From contig CP061009.1 in assembly GCA_025808375.1 (NCBI GenBank), forward strand, positions 3,720,001-3,784,000: 64,000 bases of DNA, written 5' to 3'. This document shows positions 1 through 9,326 of this stretch, one piece after another. Origin of the DNA: Duncaniella muricolitica. Lineage in GTDB: Bacteria > Bacteroidota > Bacteroidia > Bacteroidales > Muribaculaceae. Under the pieces are notes generated by a model. It saw only the letters and a list, made by a program, of their open reading frames with translations, had not been told where the DNA came from and made no database searches. Position 1 is the first letter of the stretch. Each line of letters opens with the position of its first letter. Position numbers and translations under genes: made by a program.

Positions 1-15
1 ACCCCCATGTCGTCC

Positions 16-576
16 TTACTCGGCCAACTGCTTGCGCAGACGGCTGAGATGGACCGGGGTAATACAAAGCCACGAAGCGATGTCACACAGCGGAGCTTTC
101 TGAAACAGACCGGGATAAGCCTTCTGCACCTTCATGTAACGCTCGCGCGGCGAAAGCCTGTACATATCAAGATAACGGCCGTAGACAGTCCTGAAAAGCA
201 CCACCTCTATACCGACGCAGAAACGCAAGCCACGTCTCACGGCAAAGCTCACAAATTCTTCCATACTCACCACCCACACCCGGCTGCGACGTCCGGCGAC
301 AATCGACACCTCCGACGGAAACCCCGATAAATTGCTGTTGATGTCACACACATAATCATCATCAAACGAAAAGCCCACCACACGCTCCTCGCCATCTGTC
401 GTGTTGACCAGAAAACGCATATATCCCGACTCCACATATCCCAGCTCTCCGGCCACCGTCCCCGCGGACAGAAACACATCACCCTTGGCATACTCGCGCA
501 TCACTCCGCGGGTCACACACAGCTCCTTCACCGACGACAAGTCAAGCAATTCACGATAGACGTTAAACTCAGCCAT
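16..576 (-). CDS. Crp/Fnr-family transcriptional regulator
   Basis: This 186-residue protein looks like a small Crp/Fnr regulator of the Bacteroidetes type. Residues about 25-110 resemble the cyclic-nucleotide-binding beta roll (GDVFLSAG, then ELGYVESGYMRF). The last 35 residues (CDIASWLCITPVHLSRLRK) form the recognition part of a helix-turn-helix. The length is close to that usual for this subfamily. It is divergent from the TlpA-like gene and shares a 166-base region with it; CAAATGTA at 608-615 is a possible -7 box (TACATTTG) reading into it. The ligand and targets cannot be seen. Many such proteins in this phylum sense something other than cAMP. Confidence 0.8.
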   Translation of the reverse strand: MAEFNVYRELLDLSSVKELCVTRGVMREYAKGDVFLSAGTVAGELGYVESGYMRFLVNTTDGEERVVGFSFDDDYVCDINSNLSGFPSEVSIVAGRRSRVWVVSMEEFVSFAVRRGLRFCVGIEVVLFRTVYGRYLDMYRLSPRERYMKVQKAYPGLFQKAPLCDIASWLCITPVHLSRLRKQLAE

Positions 577-742
577 AAATCCATTAAAACGTTAATAAAG
601 CTATTCGCAAATGTAGTGGAAATTTCTATATTCTAATAGATTACACAATGTTAAAAGATTATAAAAACCACTTTACACTCATCACTTCGCAAAAACTTTT
701 CACTAATTTAGGCGTCAAATAACCAAATTCATTCAAGCTACC

Positions 743-2725
743 ATGAAAAAACATATTTCCCGACTGCTTGCACTCGCCATGCTCATCTCGGTTGCCATAG
801 GTCTGCGGGCTGAGCGCGTAGTCGACATGCCTGACTTCGAGTGCCGTAAATCACATGTGCTGACTGTGGAGCGCATCACCCTCTCTGACAACGAAACCCG
901 TGTAGACTTCCGCGTCGAGGCCAAGAAAGGCTACAAAGGCACGGTGGGCGATAATTCGCGGCTTAAAGACATCATCACCGGCAACTGCTATTATCCGACC
1001 CGCGCCGAAGGTGTGAAATTTAACGAGACAATACGCATTCCGGACGAAGGCTACATCCGTTATTCGCTCTTCTATCCTCCGCTCCCCGATTCGGTCAAGG
1101 CGATAGACTTCATCGAAGGCTCCTGGGACATATTCGGACTGCGGCTCGACGGCAAAAAGGCCACCCATCCGGCACGCATAACAGATCCCGGGCAACTCAT
1201 CATCTCACGCGAGCATCCTCCCGTCATCGCACCTCTCTTCACTCCCGGCATCGTACACATCGAGGGTGTGGTCGACAGCTACGACCCACGCACATTCGGT
1301 AAAAACATACAGTTGCGCACATTCAGCCCCATTACAGGCAATAACAAACTCCCCATAATCGACATACAGCCCGACGGCACATTCGCTTGCGACATCCAAC
1401 TTGACGGCCCGGGATTTGCCTACATATCACAGTTGCGTAACGACCTCTATCTCGAGCCGGGCCATGACCTGTTCATATACATCGACCCCGAGCAGGAAGC
1501 CGAAAACAGCAAGACCGACCAACACTCCATCCGGCCCGTCCGCTTCGGAGGGTCGCTCGGAGCCATAAATACGGGGCTGGCCGACGCTCCATCCGAGCCG
1601 ACCATTCGTTATGACCGACTTGCCAAAAAACTCACCCCCGAACGTATGATGGCCCACATCGACAGTGTGCATAACCTCTGGGACACAAAAGTCGAGAACT
1701 ACATGGCCGCCACCCCTTCGCTACACCCCGTGGCCAAAACCATACTGCGACACAACATAGTCAATCAACGCGCCTATGACCACCTCAACTATCTGATGCA
1801 CATGAACCGTGCAACGTGGCAAAATCCCTCCGCGAGCGTCAATGCCCCCACGCTCGACTACTACCGCAACGTCATCCCCTCATTGCTTTTGACCGACTCG
1901 GCATATATCGTGTCCAAGCCCACCGAAACCCTGCTCAACCGTCTTGCTTTCTGCCCGCTGCCCGAGATGCTCGGCTTTGATATGAAAAACATTCCCCTCC
2001 GCCGACCGTCATCATTGTCTGAGAGAGTCGGTTCGATTGTCGCACTCTTGCGTTCATGCGACAATCTTGACTCGAAGGCCGGATATGTCAACGAATTTCT
2101 TGGCACAACCGCCACCCCGCTGCTATGGCAGATGGCCTCGTTCGCCTATCTGACAAACTATTATAAATACTCCGGCCCCCTCACAGGCACCGTTGACGAC
2201 GCCATGCAGGTGCTCGACTCGCTGAAATGTATCAGCCATCCGGTCCTGCGCAAAGCCCTTGCCGATCACTTCGCCTCACAGTATGAAACCGCCGGACGCC
2301 CCTCTCCTCTGCCCGACACCAAAGGCGGTAAAATCATGCGACAGCTCATAGCTCCCTACGCCGGCAAAGCCATCTTCGTCGACTTCTGGTCGACAGGCTG
2401 CGGTCCGTGCCGTGCTGAAATAAAGCGCAATCGAGAGTTTCGCGACACTCACCGCGACGGCAAGGGCTATGTATTTCTCTTCATCACAGGTGACGAAGAC
2501 TCGCCCGAGAACGCATACAATAAATTTGTAGCTGACAACATGACCGATGACATCACTCTGCGCATTCCACAGGACGATTTCAACCGTCTGCGCGAGCTTT
2601 ACAATTTCTCAGCCATCCCCTACCACACCTTCATCTCCCCCGAAGGACACTCCGTCATCAACAACATCTCCTTTAACGAACGCACCATCCCCACCATACT
2701 CAAAAGATACGGCATCGAGCTATAG
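743..2725 (+). CDS. TlpA-like thioredoxin-fold protein, exported
   Basis: The 660-residue protein has an N-terminal signal peptide (MKKHISRLLALAMLISVAIG, cleavage likely after GLRA). A long N-terminal region of about 500 residues without a familiar motif is followed by a thioredoxin-like domain. That domain carries the redox motif C-G-P-C (WSTGCGPCRAE, cysteines near 553 and 556) and the cis-proline region SAIPYHTF. The family acts as periplasmic thiol-disulfide oxidoreductases. In Bacteroidales the long N-terminal domain is common and its partner is unknown. The gene is monocistronic: a strong hairpin-plus-T terminator follows at 2752. The thioredoxin call is firm; the substrate is not known. 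Confidence 0.85.
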   Translation: MKKHISRLLALAMLISVAIGLRAERVVDMPDFECRKSHVLTVERITLSDNETRVDFRVEAKKGYKGTVGDNSRLKDIITGNCYYPTRAEGVKFNETIRIPDEGYIRYSLFYPPLPDSVKAIDFIEGSWDIFGLRLDGKKATHPARITDPGQLIISREHPPVIAPLFTPGIVHIEGVVDSYDPRTFGKNIQLRTFSPITGNNKLPIIDIQPDGTFACDIQLDGPGFAYISQLRNDLYLEPGHDLFIYIDPEQEAENSKTDQHSIRPVRFGGSLGAINTGLADAPSEPTIRYDRLAKKLTPERMMAHIDSVHNLWDTKVENYMAATPSLHPVAKTILRHNIVNQRAYDHLNYLMHMNRATWQNPSASVNAPTLDYYRNVIPSLLLTDSAYIVSKPTETLLNRLAFCPLPEMLGFDMKNIPLRRPSSLSERVGSIVALLRSCDNLDSKAGYVNEFLGTTATPLLWQMASFAYLTNYYKYSGPLTGTVDDAMQVLDSLKCISHPVLRKALADHFASQYETAGRPSPLPDTKGGKIMRQLIAPYAGKAIFVDFWSTGCGPCRAEIKRNREFRDTHRDGKGYVFLFITGDEDSPENAYNKFVADNMTDDITLRIPQDDFNRLRELYNFSAIPYHTFISPEGHSVINNISFNERTIPTILKRYGIEL

Positions 2726-2751
2726 CCGACTGCCTGACAATCCATTATCCG

Positions 2752-2795
2752 GTCCCTGTTGATTTTTTAATAAAAATTTAACAGGGACTTTTTAT
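2752..2795 (+). terminator. Rho-independent terminator of the TlpA-like gene
   Basis: The stem GTCCCTGTT (2752-2760) pairs perfectly with AACAGGGAC (2780-2788) across an AT-rich loop and is followed by TTTTT. It lies 27 bases after the stop codon of the TlpA-like gene. Confidence 0.85.
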
Positions 2796-2815
2796 TATTA
2801 ACGACACACAAGCCG

Positions 2816-2823
2816 TAACTTTG
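2816..2823 (+). promoter_or_regulatory. -7 promoter element of the GH28 gene
   Basis: TAACTTTG matches the Bacteroidetes -7 consensus TAnnTTTG, 38 bases before the GH28 start codon and just after the upstream terminator. A good -33 TTTG is not obvious at the usual distance. Confidence 0.5.
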
Positions 2824-2861
2824 CACCCGTAACAATCACCAAACTCCATCGAATCAATACC

Positions 2862-4280
2862 ATGAAACGAACAATTCTCACGTCTCTCGCCCTCCTGCTG
2901 CTCTCCCTTCTCCCCGCCCGGGCAGCCGACAGCTACAGCCACTATTATCAGGGCCTCCCCATCGACATCCGTCAGGTCACACCCATCACATTCCCTGACC
3001 GCACAGCCTCCATCACCGCCCACGGAGCCGTAGGCGACGGCGTGACACTCTGCACCACAGCCATACAGCACACCATCGACTCACTCGCAGCCCTCGGAGG
3101 CGGCACCGTCACCATCCCCATGGGCGTATGGCTCACAGGCCCCATCGAGCTCCGTGACAATATCAACCTCTCGCTCGACCGCAACGCCATCCTCTACTTC
3201 TCGCCCGACAAGACCCTCTACATCGACCCCAACCCCAAAGCCACACGCGTCAAGGCCTGCATCTCGGCCACACGCTGCACCAACATCGGCATCACCGGCT
3301 CAGGCATGATAGACGGCAACGGTTCGCAGTGGCGTCCCGTCAAGCGAGGCAAAGTCAGCAATGTGGAATGGAACGATTTCAAAGCCATGGGAGGCGTAGA
3401 ACGCGACAACGGCTCGCTCTGGTATCCGTGGGAGCTCCGCTCAGGTTATGAGGACGTAGCCGCCACCCCCGAAAAGCAGGAAAAGAAGCGCAACGATCTC
3501 TTCCGCGTATTCTACTGCGAAAACATACTCCTCGAAGGCGTCACCTTCCAGAACGCCCCCAAATTTCACGTCCATCCCTTCAACAGCCGCAACATCATCA
3601 TGGACGGCATCACCGTACGCTGTCCCTGGAACGCCCAGAACGGTGACGCCATCGACCTCTCCGACTGCCACCAGGCACTCATCGTCAACTCCACGGTCGA
3701 CGCCGGTGACGACGGCCTCTGCCTCAAGAGCGGCACACGCAAAGACGGCACCGACATCAACGGCGTAGCCGACGTGCTCATGCGCTACAACACCGTCTAC
3801 CACGCCCACGGAGCCTTCGTGATAGGCAGCGAAGACATCTGCGGCATCGACCGCGTCGTAGCCACCGACTGCCGCTTCTCGGGCACCGACACCGGCCTGC
3901 GTTTCAAGAGCGCGATAGGCCGCGGAGGCAAGACTTCCGACATATATCTCTACAACATCATGATGGCCGACATACGTGGCGAAGCCATAATCTTTGAATG
4001 CTCCTACGCCGACCGTCCCGCCGGCTCCAAGGCCGGCGACACACCCGCCGCTAAAGAGCTCGTCAACGTCCCCGAATTCAAAGACATAAAAATCTACGAC
4101 ATCATCTGCCGCGGCTGCAAGACAGGCATCAAAGCCACAGGCATACAAGGCATGGACTGCGTGCACGACATCGACATCTCCAACAGCACCATCGTCTATC
4201 GCAACGCCCCCACCGCAATCGACTCAGCCACAGCCCGCATCAACCTCACCGACGTCCGCCTCATCCCCGACAAAAAATAA
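2862..4280 (+). CDS. Glycoside hydrolase family 28 (polygalacturonase-like)
   Basis: A signal peptide (LALLLLSLLPARAA) precedes a right-handed beta-helix of the GH28 family, which hydrolyses pectic polygalacturonan or rhamnogalacturonan by inversion. The catalytic signatures are present in order: N-x-D within QNGDAIDLSD, the aspartate pair in GDDGLCLKSG (near residue 282), the HGAFVIGSE block where family members carry the G-H-G motif, and the substrate-binding RFK in GLRFKSAIGRGG. At 472 residues the length is typical. It stands alone between two terminators, with no SusC/SusD pair in the window, so it is not part of a visible polysaccharide utilisation locus. Fine specificity cannot be read from sequence. 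Confidence 0.88.
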   Translation: MKRTILTSLALLLLSLLPARAADSYSHYYQGLPIDIRQVTPITFPDRTASITAHGAVGDGVTLCTTAIQHTIDSLAALGGGTVTIPMGVWLTGPIELRDNINLSLDRNAILYFSPDKTLYIDPNPKATRVKACISATRCTNIGITGSGMIDGNGSQWRPVKRGKVSNVEWNDFKAMGGVERDNGSLWYPWELRSGYEDVAATPEKQEKKRNDLFRVFYCENILLEGVTFQNAPKFHVHPFNSRNIIMDGITVRCPWNAQNGDAIDLSDCHQALIVNSTVDAGDDGLCLKSGTRKDGTDINGVADVLMRYNTVYHAHGAFVIGSEDICGIDRVVATDCRFSGTDTGLRFKSAIGRGGKTSDIYLYNIMMADIRGEAIIFECSYADRPAGSKAGDTPAAKELVNVPEFKDIKIYDIICRGCKTGIKATGIQGMDCVHDIDISNSTIVYRNAPTAIDSATARINLTDVRLIPDKK

Positions 4281-4355
4281 AGCATCCCCTCTCTCCTCCC
4301 ATCCGGCTCAATCAGCCCCGCTCTCCCCCCCCGTTTTTTTATCAAAAAAATTGTT

Positions 4356-4397
4356 ATACACTGCAAAAAAATCATTATTTTTGCAGTGTATTTTTTG
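4356..4397 (+). terminator. Terminator after the GH28 gene
   Basis: ATACACTGCAAAAA pairs perfectly with TTTTTGCAGTGTAT across a short loop and is followed by TTTTTTG. A second smaller hairpin (ACATG.CATGT, about 4424-4441, then TTTTTA) follows. Confidence 0.8.
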
Positions 4398-4531
4398 TAT
4401 ATATCCCGACTACACAAGTAACTTACATGTCCGTGGGCATGTTTTTAACGACTTTTGCTGACACCTCCCTCCCCGTAGGCACGTGAATATACACCTTCCC
4501 AACCTATTGATACCAATCATTTTATAGACAT

Positions 4532-6322
4532 ATGTACAAATTATTATCAAAACTTTCGTTGACTACAGCCGTGGTCGTCTCATGTCTGCCGCTGGCAGGA
4601 TGCTTTGATGACAGCTACGACCTCGAAGACATCGACACAACAGCCGAGATCAAAGTAAACAATCTCGTAATCCCAGTCAACCTTGACGAAATCACACTCT
4701 CCAACATCTTCGACCTCGACGAAGAAAGCGTAGTCAAGGACATCGACGGCATCTACGCCGTAAGCGTCGACGGCGACTTCAGCTCCGACGCCATCACCAT
4801 CAACGCCGTAACCCTCTCGCGTCCCACCATTCCCCCGACCACAGCCGACATCGTGCTGCTCGGCGACGGCACAGGCAGCGTGACACCCGTCCCGGGCATT
4901 GAAGCCACATTCACCTACGGCATCACAGGATTCAGCACTACATTCAACTACACCACATCCTCAGTCGACAAAAGCATCCGCCATCTCTCCCGCATAGGGG
5001 TCGACTGGACCATCGACGTCCGTCTCACGGTCGCCAACCCCGCCAACGCCTTCAAGTCGGTAGCCTTCCGCGGAGTATCGCTCAAACTCCCCGCCGGCCT
5101 CCACACACCCGACTATGCCAACAACGGCGGCGTCATCACCCTCGATGACATCACCCTCAGCCCCGGAGCCATGACCCACAGCGTAGCCATACGTGTCGAC
5201 GAGATTGACTTCTCGCGCCTCACTCCCGCCGAATACACATTCACACCCTCGGCCGACGGACTCGCATCCGGAACACTCTCACTCAACGGCACCATCGGCA
5301 TCCGGGGCGGCAACGTAGTAGCCGTAACCAACAGCTCGGCCACCACAGTCCCAGCCAAGACCACACTCACCCTCGCCCCCACCGGCAACGACATCCAAGT
5401 CAAATCCATCGACGGCACCATACGCTACGCCATCACCGACTTCAACGTCGACCCCGTGCAGCTCAACGACCTTCCCGACCTCTTGCAGCAGGACGGCACC
5501 GACATAACCATCTCCAACCCACGCCTCTACCTCTCCATCAACAACCCCATGGCCGGCTACGGCCTTGACGCAAGCAGCGGACTCACACTCACCGCTTGCC
5601 GCAACGACGGCTCGCGACAGCCCTACTCGCTCGACCCCGGCCAGAGCATCGTCATCGGACATGACAACGGCATAGCCGGCCCCTACCGCTTCTGCCTCGC
5701 ACCCGACCCCTCGGCCGCAGGAGGTCTCGCCGAGTATGCCGGAGCCACACCGGTGCTCTATCACGGACTCGGCAACGTGCTCAGCGGAGCCGGACTCCCC
5801 TCATCCATCGAGGTAGACTTTGACGACCCATGCGCAGGCCCCGGCGAAGTCAGAAACTTTACCGTGCCCAACACCCTCGACAAAATCCAAGGCTCATATC
5901 ACTTCTACGCCCCCCTCAACCTCGGCGTAGGCTCCACCATCGTCTATGACGAGACCACTGACGGATGGAGCGACGACACAATCGACAAAATCACCATCGA
6001 GCCCCTCAAGATCAACGCTTCGGTCACCAACTCGCTCCCCTTCGACATCGTAATCTCAGGCTATCCCGTTGACGCACAGGGCAACCAGTGCAAAGACATC
6101 CACACCGGCTCACCCGTAAGCCTCGGCAGTGTCACCGTCAAAGCCGGAGAGACCTCACCCCTGAGCCTCGCCACCACAGGCTCCATCCGGGCCATCGACG
6201 GAGTGCGCTACTACGCCACAGCCAAAGTCACACGCCCCGACGTGACACTCCGTCCCGACGCGACAATCTCGCTCACAGGCATCAAAGCCACAATCTCAGG
6301 CTTCTACATCGACGAACTCTAA
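4532..6322 (+). CDS. Hypothetical exported lipoprotein, paired with the DUF5723 barrel
   Basis: The N-terminus is a lipoprotein signal (SCLPLAGC lipobox, cysteine near residue 24), predicting a lipid-anchored envelope protein of 596 residues. The mature part is rich in Thr, Asp and short beta-type repeats with no catalytic motif that I recognise. The next gene, 36 bases downstream on the same strand, encodes a DUF5723 outer-membrane beta-barrel. This two-gene arrangement recurs in Bacteroidales and suggests a lipoprotein-barrel pair. Codon third positions are strikingly C-rich, like the following genes up to 11.8 kb. The function is unknown. Confidence 0.7.
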   Translation: MYKLLSKLSLTTAVVVSCLPLAGCFDDSYDLEDIDTTAEIKVNNLVIPVNLDEITLSNIFDLDEESVVKDIDGIYAVSVDGDFSSDAITINAVTLSRPTIPPTTADIVLLGDGTGSVTPVPGIEATFTYGITGFSTTFNYTTSSVDKSIRHLSRIGVDWTIDVRLTVANPANAFKSVAFRGVSLKLPAGLHTPDYANNGGVITLDDITLSPGAMTHSVAIRVDEIDFSRLTPAEYTFTPSADGLASGTLSLNGTIGIRGGNVVAVTNSSATTVPAKTTLTLAPTGNDIQVKSIDGTIRYAITDFNVDPVQLNDLPDLLQQDGTDITISNPRLYLSINNPMAGYGLDASSGLTLTACRNDGSRQPYSLDPGQSIVIGHDNGIAGPYRFCLAPDPSAAGGLAEYAGATPVLYHGLGNVLSGAGLPSSIEVDFDDPCAGPGEVRNFTVPNTLDKIQGSYHFYAPLNLGVGSTIVYDETTDGWSDDTIDKITIEPLKINASVTNSLPFDIVISGYPVDAQGNQCKDIHTGSPVSLGSVTVKAGETSPLSLATTGSIRAIDGVRYYATAKVTRPDVTLRPDATISLTGIKATISGFYIDEL

Positions 6323-6358
6323 CCGTTTCCATACCCTAATATTTCAGTAACTACAACG

Positions 6359-7726
6359 ATGATACACAACATAAAATCTCTCGCCGCACGTGGTATGGCA
6401 GCGGTTATCGCCATGCTCCCCATATGCGCCTCGGCCCAGAACCTCCAGTCGGGCTACTTTGACGACAACTATCTCTACCGCTTCCAGTCCAACCCCGCCT
6501 TCGGCAACGAAGGACACGGATTCGTGGCCATGCCCGGACTCGGCAACCTCAACCTCGCCACCAACGGCACCATCGGCGTCAGCCACATCCTCTACAACGT
6601 CAACGGCAAGACCACCACGCTCCTCAACCCCGGCGTGAGCGCGAACGAAGTCCTCGACGGACTCAAAGACAAAAACCGCCTCGGCATCAACCTCCGCGAG
6701 ACAGTCCTTGCCTTCGGATTCAGCGGCATGGGTGGCTATAACACCTTCAGCGTCAACGCACGCGCCGACATCGGGCTCTCTCTGCCCAAAGACATATTTC
6801 GCCTGGCCAAAGAAGGTCTCCAAAACACTACCTACGACCTCTCTCACCTCAACGCCCGCGGAGCCGCATGGGCCGAAATAGCACTCGGACACTCCCACCG
6901 CATCAACGACCGCCTCTCTATCGGAGCCACTCTCAAACTCCTCGCAGGCGTAGGCTCCATGCAGACCGACATCCGCACAGCCGACCTCCAGTTGCGCGAA
7001 GACACCTGGATAGCCAGCGTCGACGCCGAGATTCAGACAAGCCTCAAAAACATCAGCTACGAGACAAAATACAACGAAGACACCCGCCGCGACTATGTCA
7101 ACGGAGTCAACATCGACGACTTCTCACCCATCAGCGGCTACGGCATGGCCATCGACCTCGGAGCCGTCTACAAGCTCAACGACGACTGGGAATTTTCGGC
7201 ATCACTCCTCGACCTCGGCTGCATCTCATGGGACAACAATCACGTAGCCTCCACCAACGGACTGCAGCAGGTCGTGACCGACGACTACTCGTTCAATGTC
7301 GACAACAACGACACATGGGACAAGTTTAAAGACAACCTCACCATGCTCTACCAGCTCGAAGACCTCGGTGACACAGGCAGCCGCCTCTCAGGCATCGGAG
7401 CCACGATGAACCTCGCCGCACAGTACACACTCCCCGTCTACCGTCGCGCCAAATTCGGATTCCTGAGCACCACACGCTTCAACGGCCCCTTCACCTGGAC
7501 CGACTTCCGCCTCTCGGCCAACATCGAGCCCGTCAGCTTCATCTCCGCAGGCGTCAACGTAGGCATGGGCACATTCGGCCCCTCGTTCGGATGCATCGTC
7601 AACCTCAAAGCCCCGGGCTTCAACCTCTTCGTAGCCTCCGACCACATCCCCGGCAAACTCGCCAAGCAAGGCGTCCCCCTCAACTCCAACCTCAACCTCA
7701 ATCTCGGCCTCAACTTCCCCTTCTGA
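6359..7726 (+). CDS. DUF5723 family outer-membrane beta-barrel protein
   Basis: The 455-residue protein has a signal peptide (MAAVIAMLPICASAQ) and then YFDDNYLYRFQSNPAFGNEG, typical of the opening of DUF5723 proteins. It continues with alternating amphipathic strands rich in Gly, Asn and Phe, and ends in an aromatic residue (LNLGLNFPF), the usual signature of an outer-membrane barrel recognised by BamA. The family resembles PorV/PorP-like barrels of the type IX secretion world, but a direct role is not demonstrated here. It is probably co-transcribed with the upstream lipoprotein and is followed by a long hairpin repeat. Confidence 0.8.
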   Translation: MIHNIKSLAARGMAAVIAMLPICASAQNLQSGYFDDNYLYRFQSNPAFGNEGHGFVAMPGLGNLNLATNGTIGVSHILYNVNGKTTTLLNPGVSANEVLDGLKDKNRLGINLRETVLAFGFSGMGGYNTFSVNARADIGLSLPKDIFRLAKEGLQNTTYDLSHLNARGAAWAEIALGHSHRINDRLSIGATLKLLAGVGSMQTDIRTADLQLREDTWIASVDAEIQTSLKNISYETKYNEDTRRDYVNGVNIDDFSPISGYGMAIDLGAVYKLNDDWEFSASLLDLGCISWDNNHVASTNGLQQVVTDDYSFNVDNNDTWDKFKDNLTMLYQLEDLGDTGSRLSGIGATMNLAAQYTLPVYRRAKFGFLSTTRFNGPFTWTDFRLSANIEPVSFISAGVNVGMGTFGPSFGCIVNLKAPGFNLFVASDHIPGKLAKQGVPLNSNLNLNLGLNFPF

Positions 7727-7732
7727 TCCACT

Positions 7733-7867
7733 GAGGAGATACAAAAGGACAAAAGCCTCATAAGAAACAAAAGTTTTTAACCTAAGAGAGCCGGCAGCTA
7801 CTGCTTCACGGCCTTGAAAAAATTAAGACTTTTGTCTCTTATGAGACTTTTGTCCTTTTATATCCCC
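7733..7867. repeat. Long intergenic hairpin, ACAAAAGG family, copy 1
   Basis: Left arm 7733-7780 and right arm about 7822-7867 are complementary over roughly 46 bases with about five mismatches. The arms contain GATACAAAAGGACAAAAG and CTCATAAGAAACAAAAG. The left arm starts within ten bases of the barrel gene stop. The same arm sequence, with variant internal units, recurs after secDF at 41120-41241. It may act as a terminator, since the right arm is T-rich. Confidence 0.8.
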
Positions 7868-8136
7868 TATTCGGCCGCTTACAGCGCGCAGCTTTGCCCC
7901 ACCGATCCCGAGCTTTGAGAAAGTGTGAGCGCGGAAGCGCGAAATAATGCCGCTACCACCACACATAAAAGTGCGATAACGCCACACACCAACATTTTCA
8001 GCCCGCGAATGAAAAATATCGGACGATTTTTTGTAATTTTGCGAAATTATTGGCCGTGAGACAAATATTTTGACCTCAACCACGCCAAAGACTCATCTCC
8101 ACAAGCAAAAAACCATCAAAAGCATAGTCCCAAATT
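7868..8136. other. Intergenic stretch without a gene
   Basis: No convincing coding frame is seen. The stretch holds a small perfect hairpin GCGC-GGAA-GCGC at 7929-7940 and a -7 element TAATTTTG at 8034-8041 that could drive the next operon. The 86-codon frame on the minus strand here overlaps the hairpin repeat and has no recognisable features. Confidence 0.6.
8034..8041 (+). promoter_or_regulatory. -7 promoter element of the GlmU-like operon
   Basis: TAATTTTG matches TAnnTTTG and lies 95 bases before the first gene of the three-gene operon. No clear TTTG is found 20 bases upstream, so the element is only moderately supported. Confidence 0.4.
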
Positions 8137-9288
8137 ATGCAGAACATCATACTTTTCGACCCCGTAAAAGCGCGGACCGACCTGCTCCCGCTTACCTACA
8201 CACGCCCCGTGGCTCTCATACGTCACGGCATCACCACCATGCTCGAAAAATGGCAACGCGCCATCCCGGGCAACTACTCTTTTCAGACCCAGGACTACCT
8301 GAGCATCAAATACCCCCTCGTCTCAGCCGACGAAGACAACGACCTCTACATCGCTGCCAACATTCACCCCGACCCGCAGCTCACCCAAGCCATCCTCGCC
8401 CTCGCACCACGCGAGCAGCTAACCCTCGGCGGCGAAGTCATAGCCCGACGCGGCTACCGCGAAGAAGGCCCGAAGACAGAATACACCGGCACTCCACTTG
8501 CCATCAACAACATATGGGACATCTTCATGCTCAATGACCAAGCCATCCGACGCGACTTCGCCGACCTCACAGCCGGACGCACCTCACAGCCACTGAGCAC
8601 CACATGCACCCTCATAGGCGACCCCGCCGACCTCTTCATCGAAGAAGGAGCCACAGTCGAAGCCGCCGCCATCAACGTCAAGCACGGCCCCGTCTACATA
8701 GGCCGCGACGCCGAAATAATGGAAGGAGCCTGTCTGCGCGGCCCCATAGCACTCTGCGAACACGCAGTCGTCAACATGGGCGGCAAAATCTACGGAGCCA
8801 CCACACTCGGCCCCTACTGCAAAGTAGGCGGAGAGCTCAACAACGTAGTCATGACCGGCTACTCCAACAAAGCCCACGACGGATTTCTCGGCAACGCCGT
8901 CATCGGTGAATGGTGCAACCTCGGAGCCGGATGCACAGCCTCCAACCTCAAAAACACCTACGGCACCATCAAGCTCTGGAGCATGGGACAAGGACGCTTT
9001 GTCGACACAGGCCTCCAGTTCTGCGGACTCATCATGGGCGACCACTCCAAGGCCGGCATCAACACCATGTTCAACACCGCCACCACCGTAGGCGTAGGCG
9101 CAAACTTCTACGGCGCAGGCTTCCCCCGCACATTCATACCCTCCTTCACACAAGGCTCCACAGCCGGCATGAAACCCGTCTTCATGGACGCCTTCTTCGA
9201 GACTGCCGCCAAAGTCATGGCGCGCCGCCACATCGAGCTGACACAGATGGACAAAGACATACTCTACTCTCTCTACAGCCAGCAATAA
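8137..9288 (+). CDS. GlmU-family putative sugar nucleotidyltransferase
   Basis: The 383-residue protein has an N-terminal nucleotidyltransferase-like part (NIILFDPVKARTDLLPLTYT, then RPVALIRHGI) and a C-terminal left-handed beta-helix of hexapeptide repeats (from about residue 180: GPVYIGRDAEIMEGACLRGP, HAVVNMGGKIYGATTLGP). This arrangement is that of the Bacteroidetes GlmU-like proteins, distinct from true bifunctional GlmU. The usual N-terminal GxGTRM loop of GlmU is absent, so the sugar nucleotide made, if any, is not certain. It is followed closely by an aminotransferase and a U32 protein in one operon. Confidence 0.8.
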   Translation: MQNIILFDPVKARTDLLPLTYTRPVALIRHGITTMLEKWQRAIPGNYSFQTQDYLSIKYPLVSADEDNDLYIAANIHPDPQLTQAILALAPREQLTLGGEVIARRGYREEGPKTEYTGTPLAINNIWDIFMLNDQAIRRDFADLTAGRTSQPLSTTCTLIGDPADLFIEEGATVEAAAINVKHGPVYIGRDAEIMEGACLRGPIALCEHAVVNMGGKIYGATTLGPYCKVGGELNNVVMTGYSNKAHDGFLGNAVIGEWCNLGAGCTASNLKNTYGTIKLWSMGQGRFVDTGLQFCGLIMGDHSKAGINTMFNTATTVGVGANFYGAGFPRTFIPSFTQGSTAGMKPVFMDAFFETAAKVMARRHIELTQMDKDILYSLYSQQ

Positions 9289-9326
9289 CGCCCCCACATC
9301 CAACCTCTTAACACAAGGAAAAAACA

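Noticed and set aside
7823..8083. 86-codon minus-strand frame between the barrel gene and the GlmU-like gene
   Set aside because: It overlaps the hairpin repeat and promoter, and no motif or ribosome-binding site supports it.
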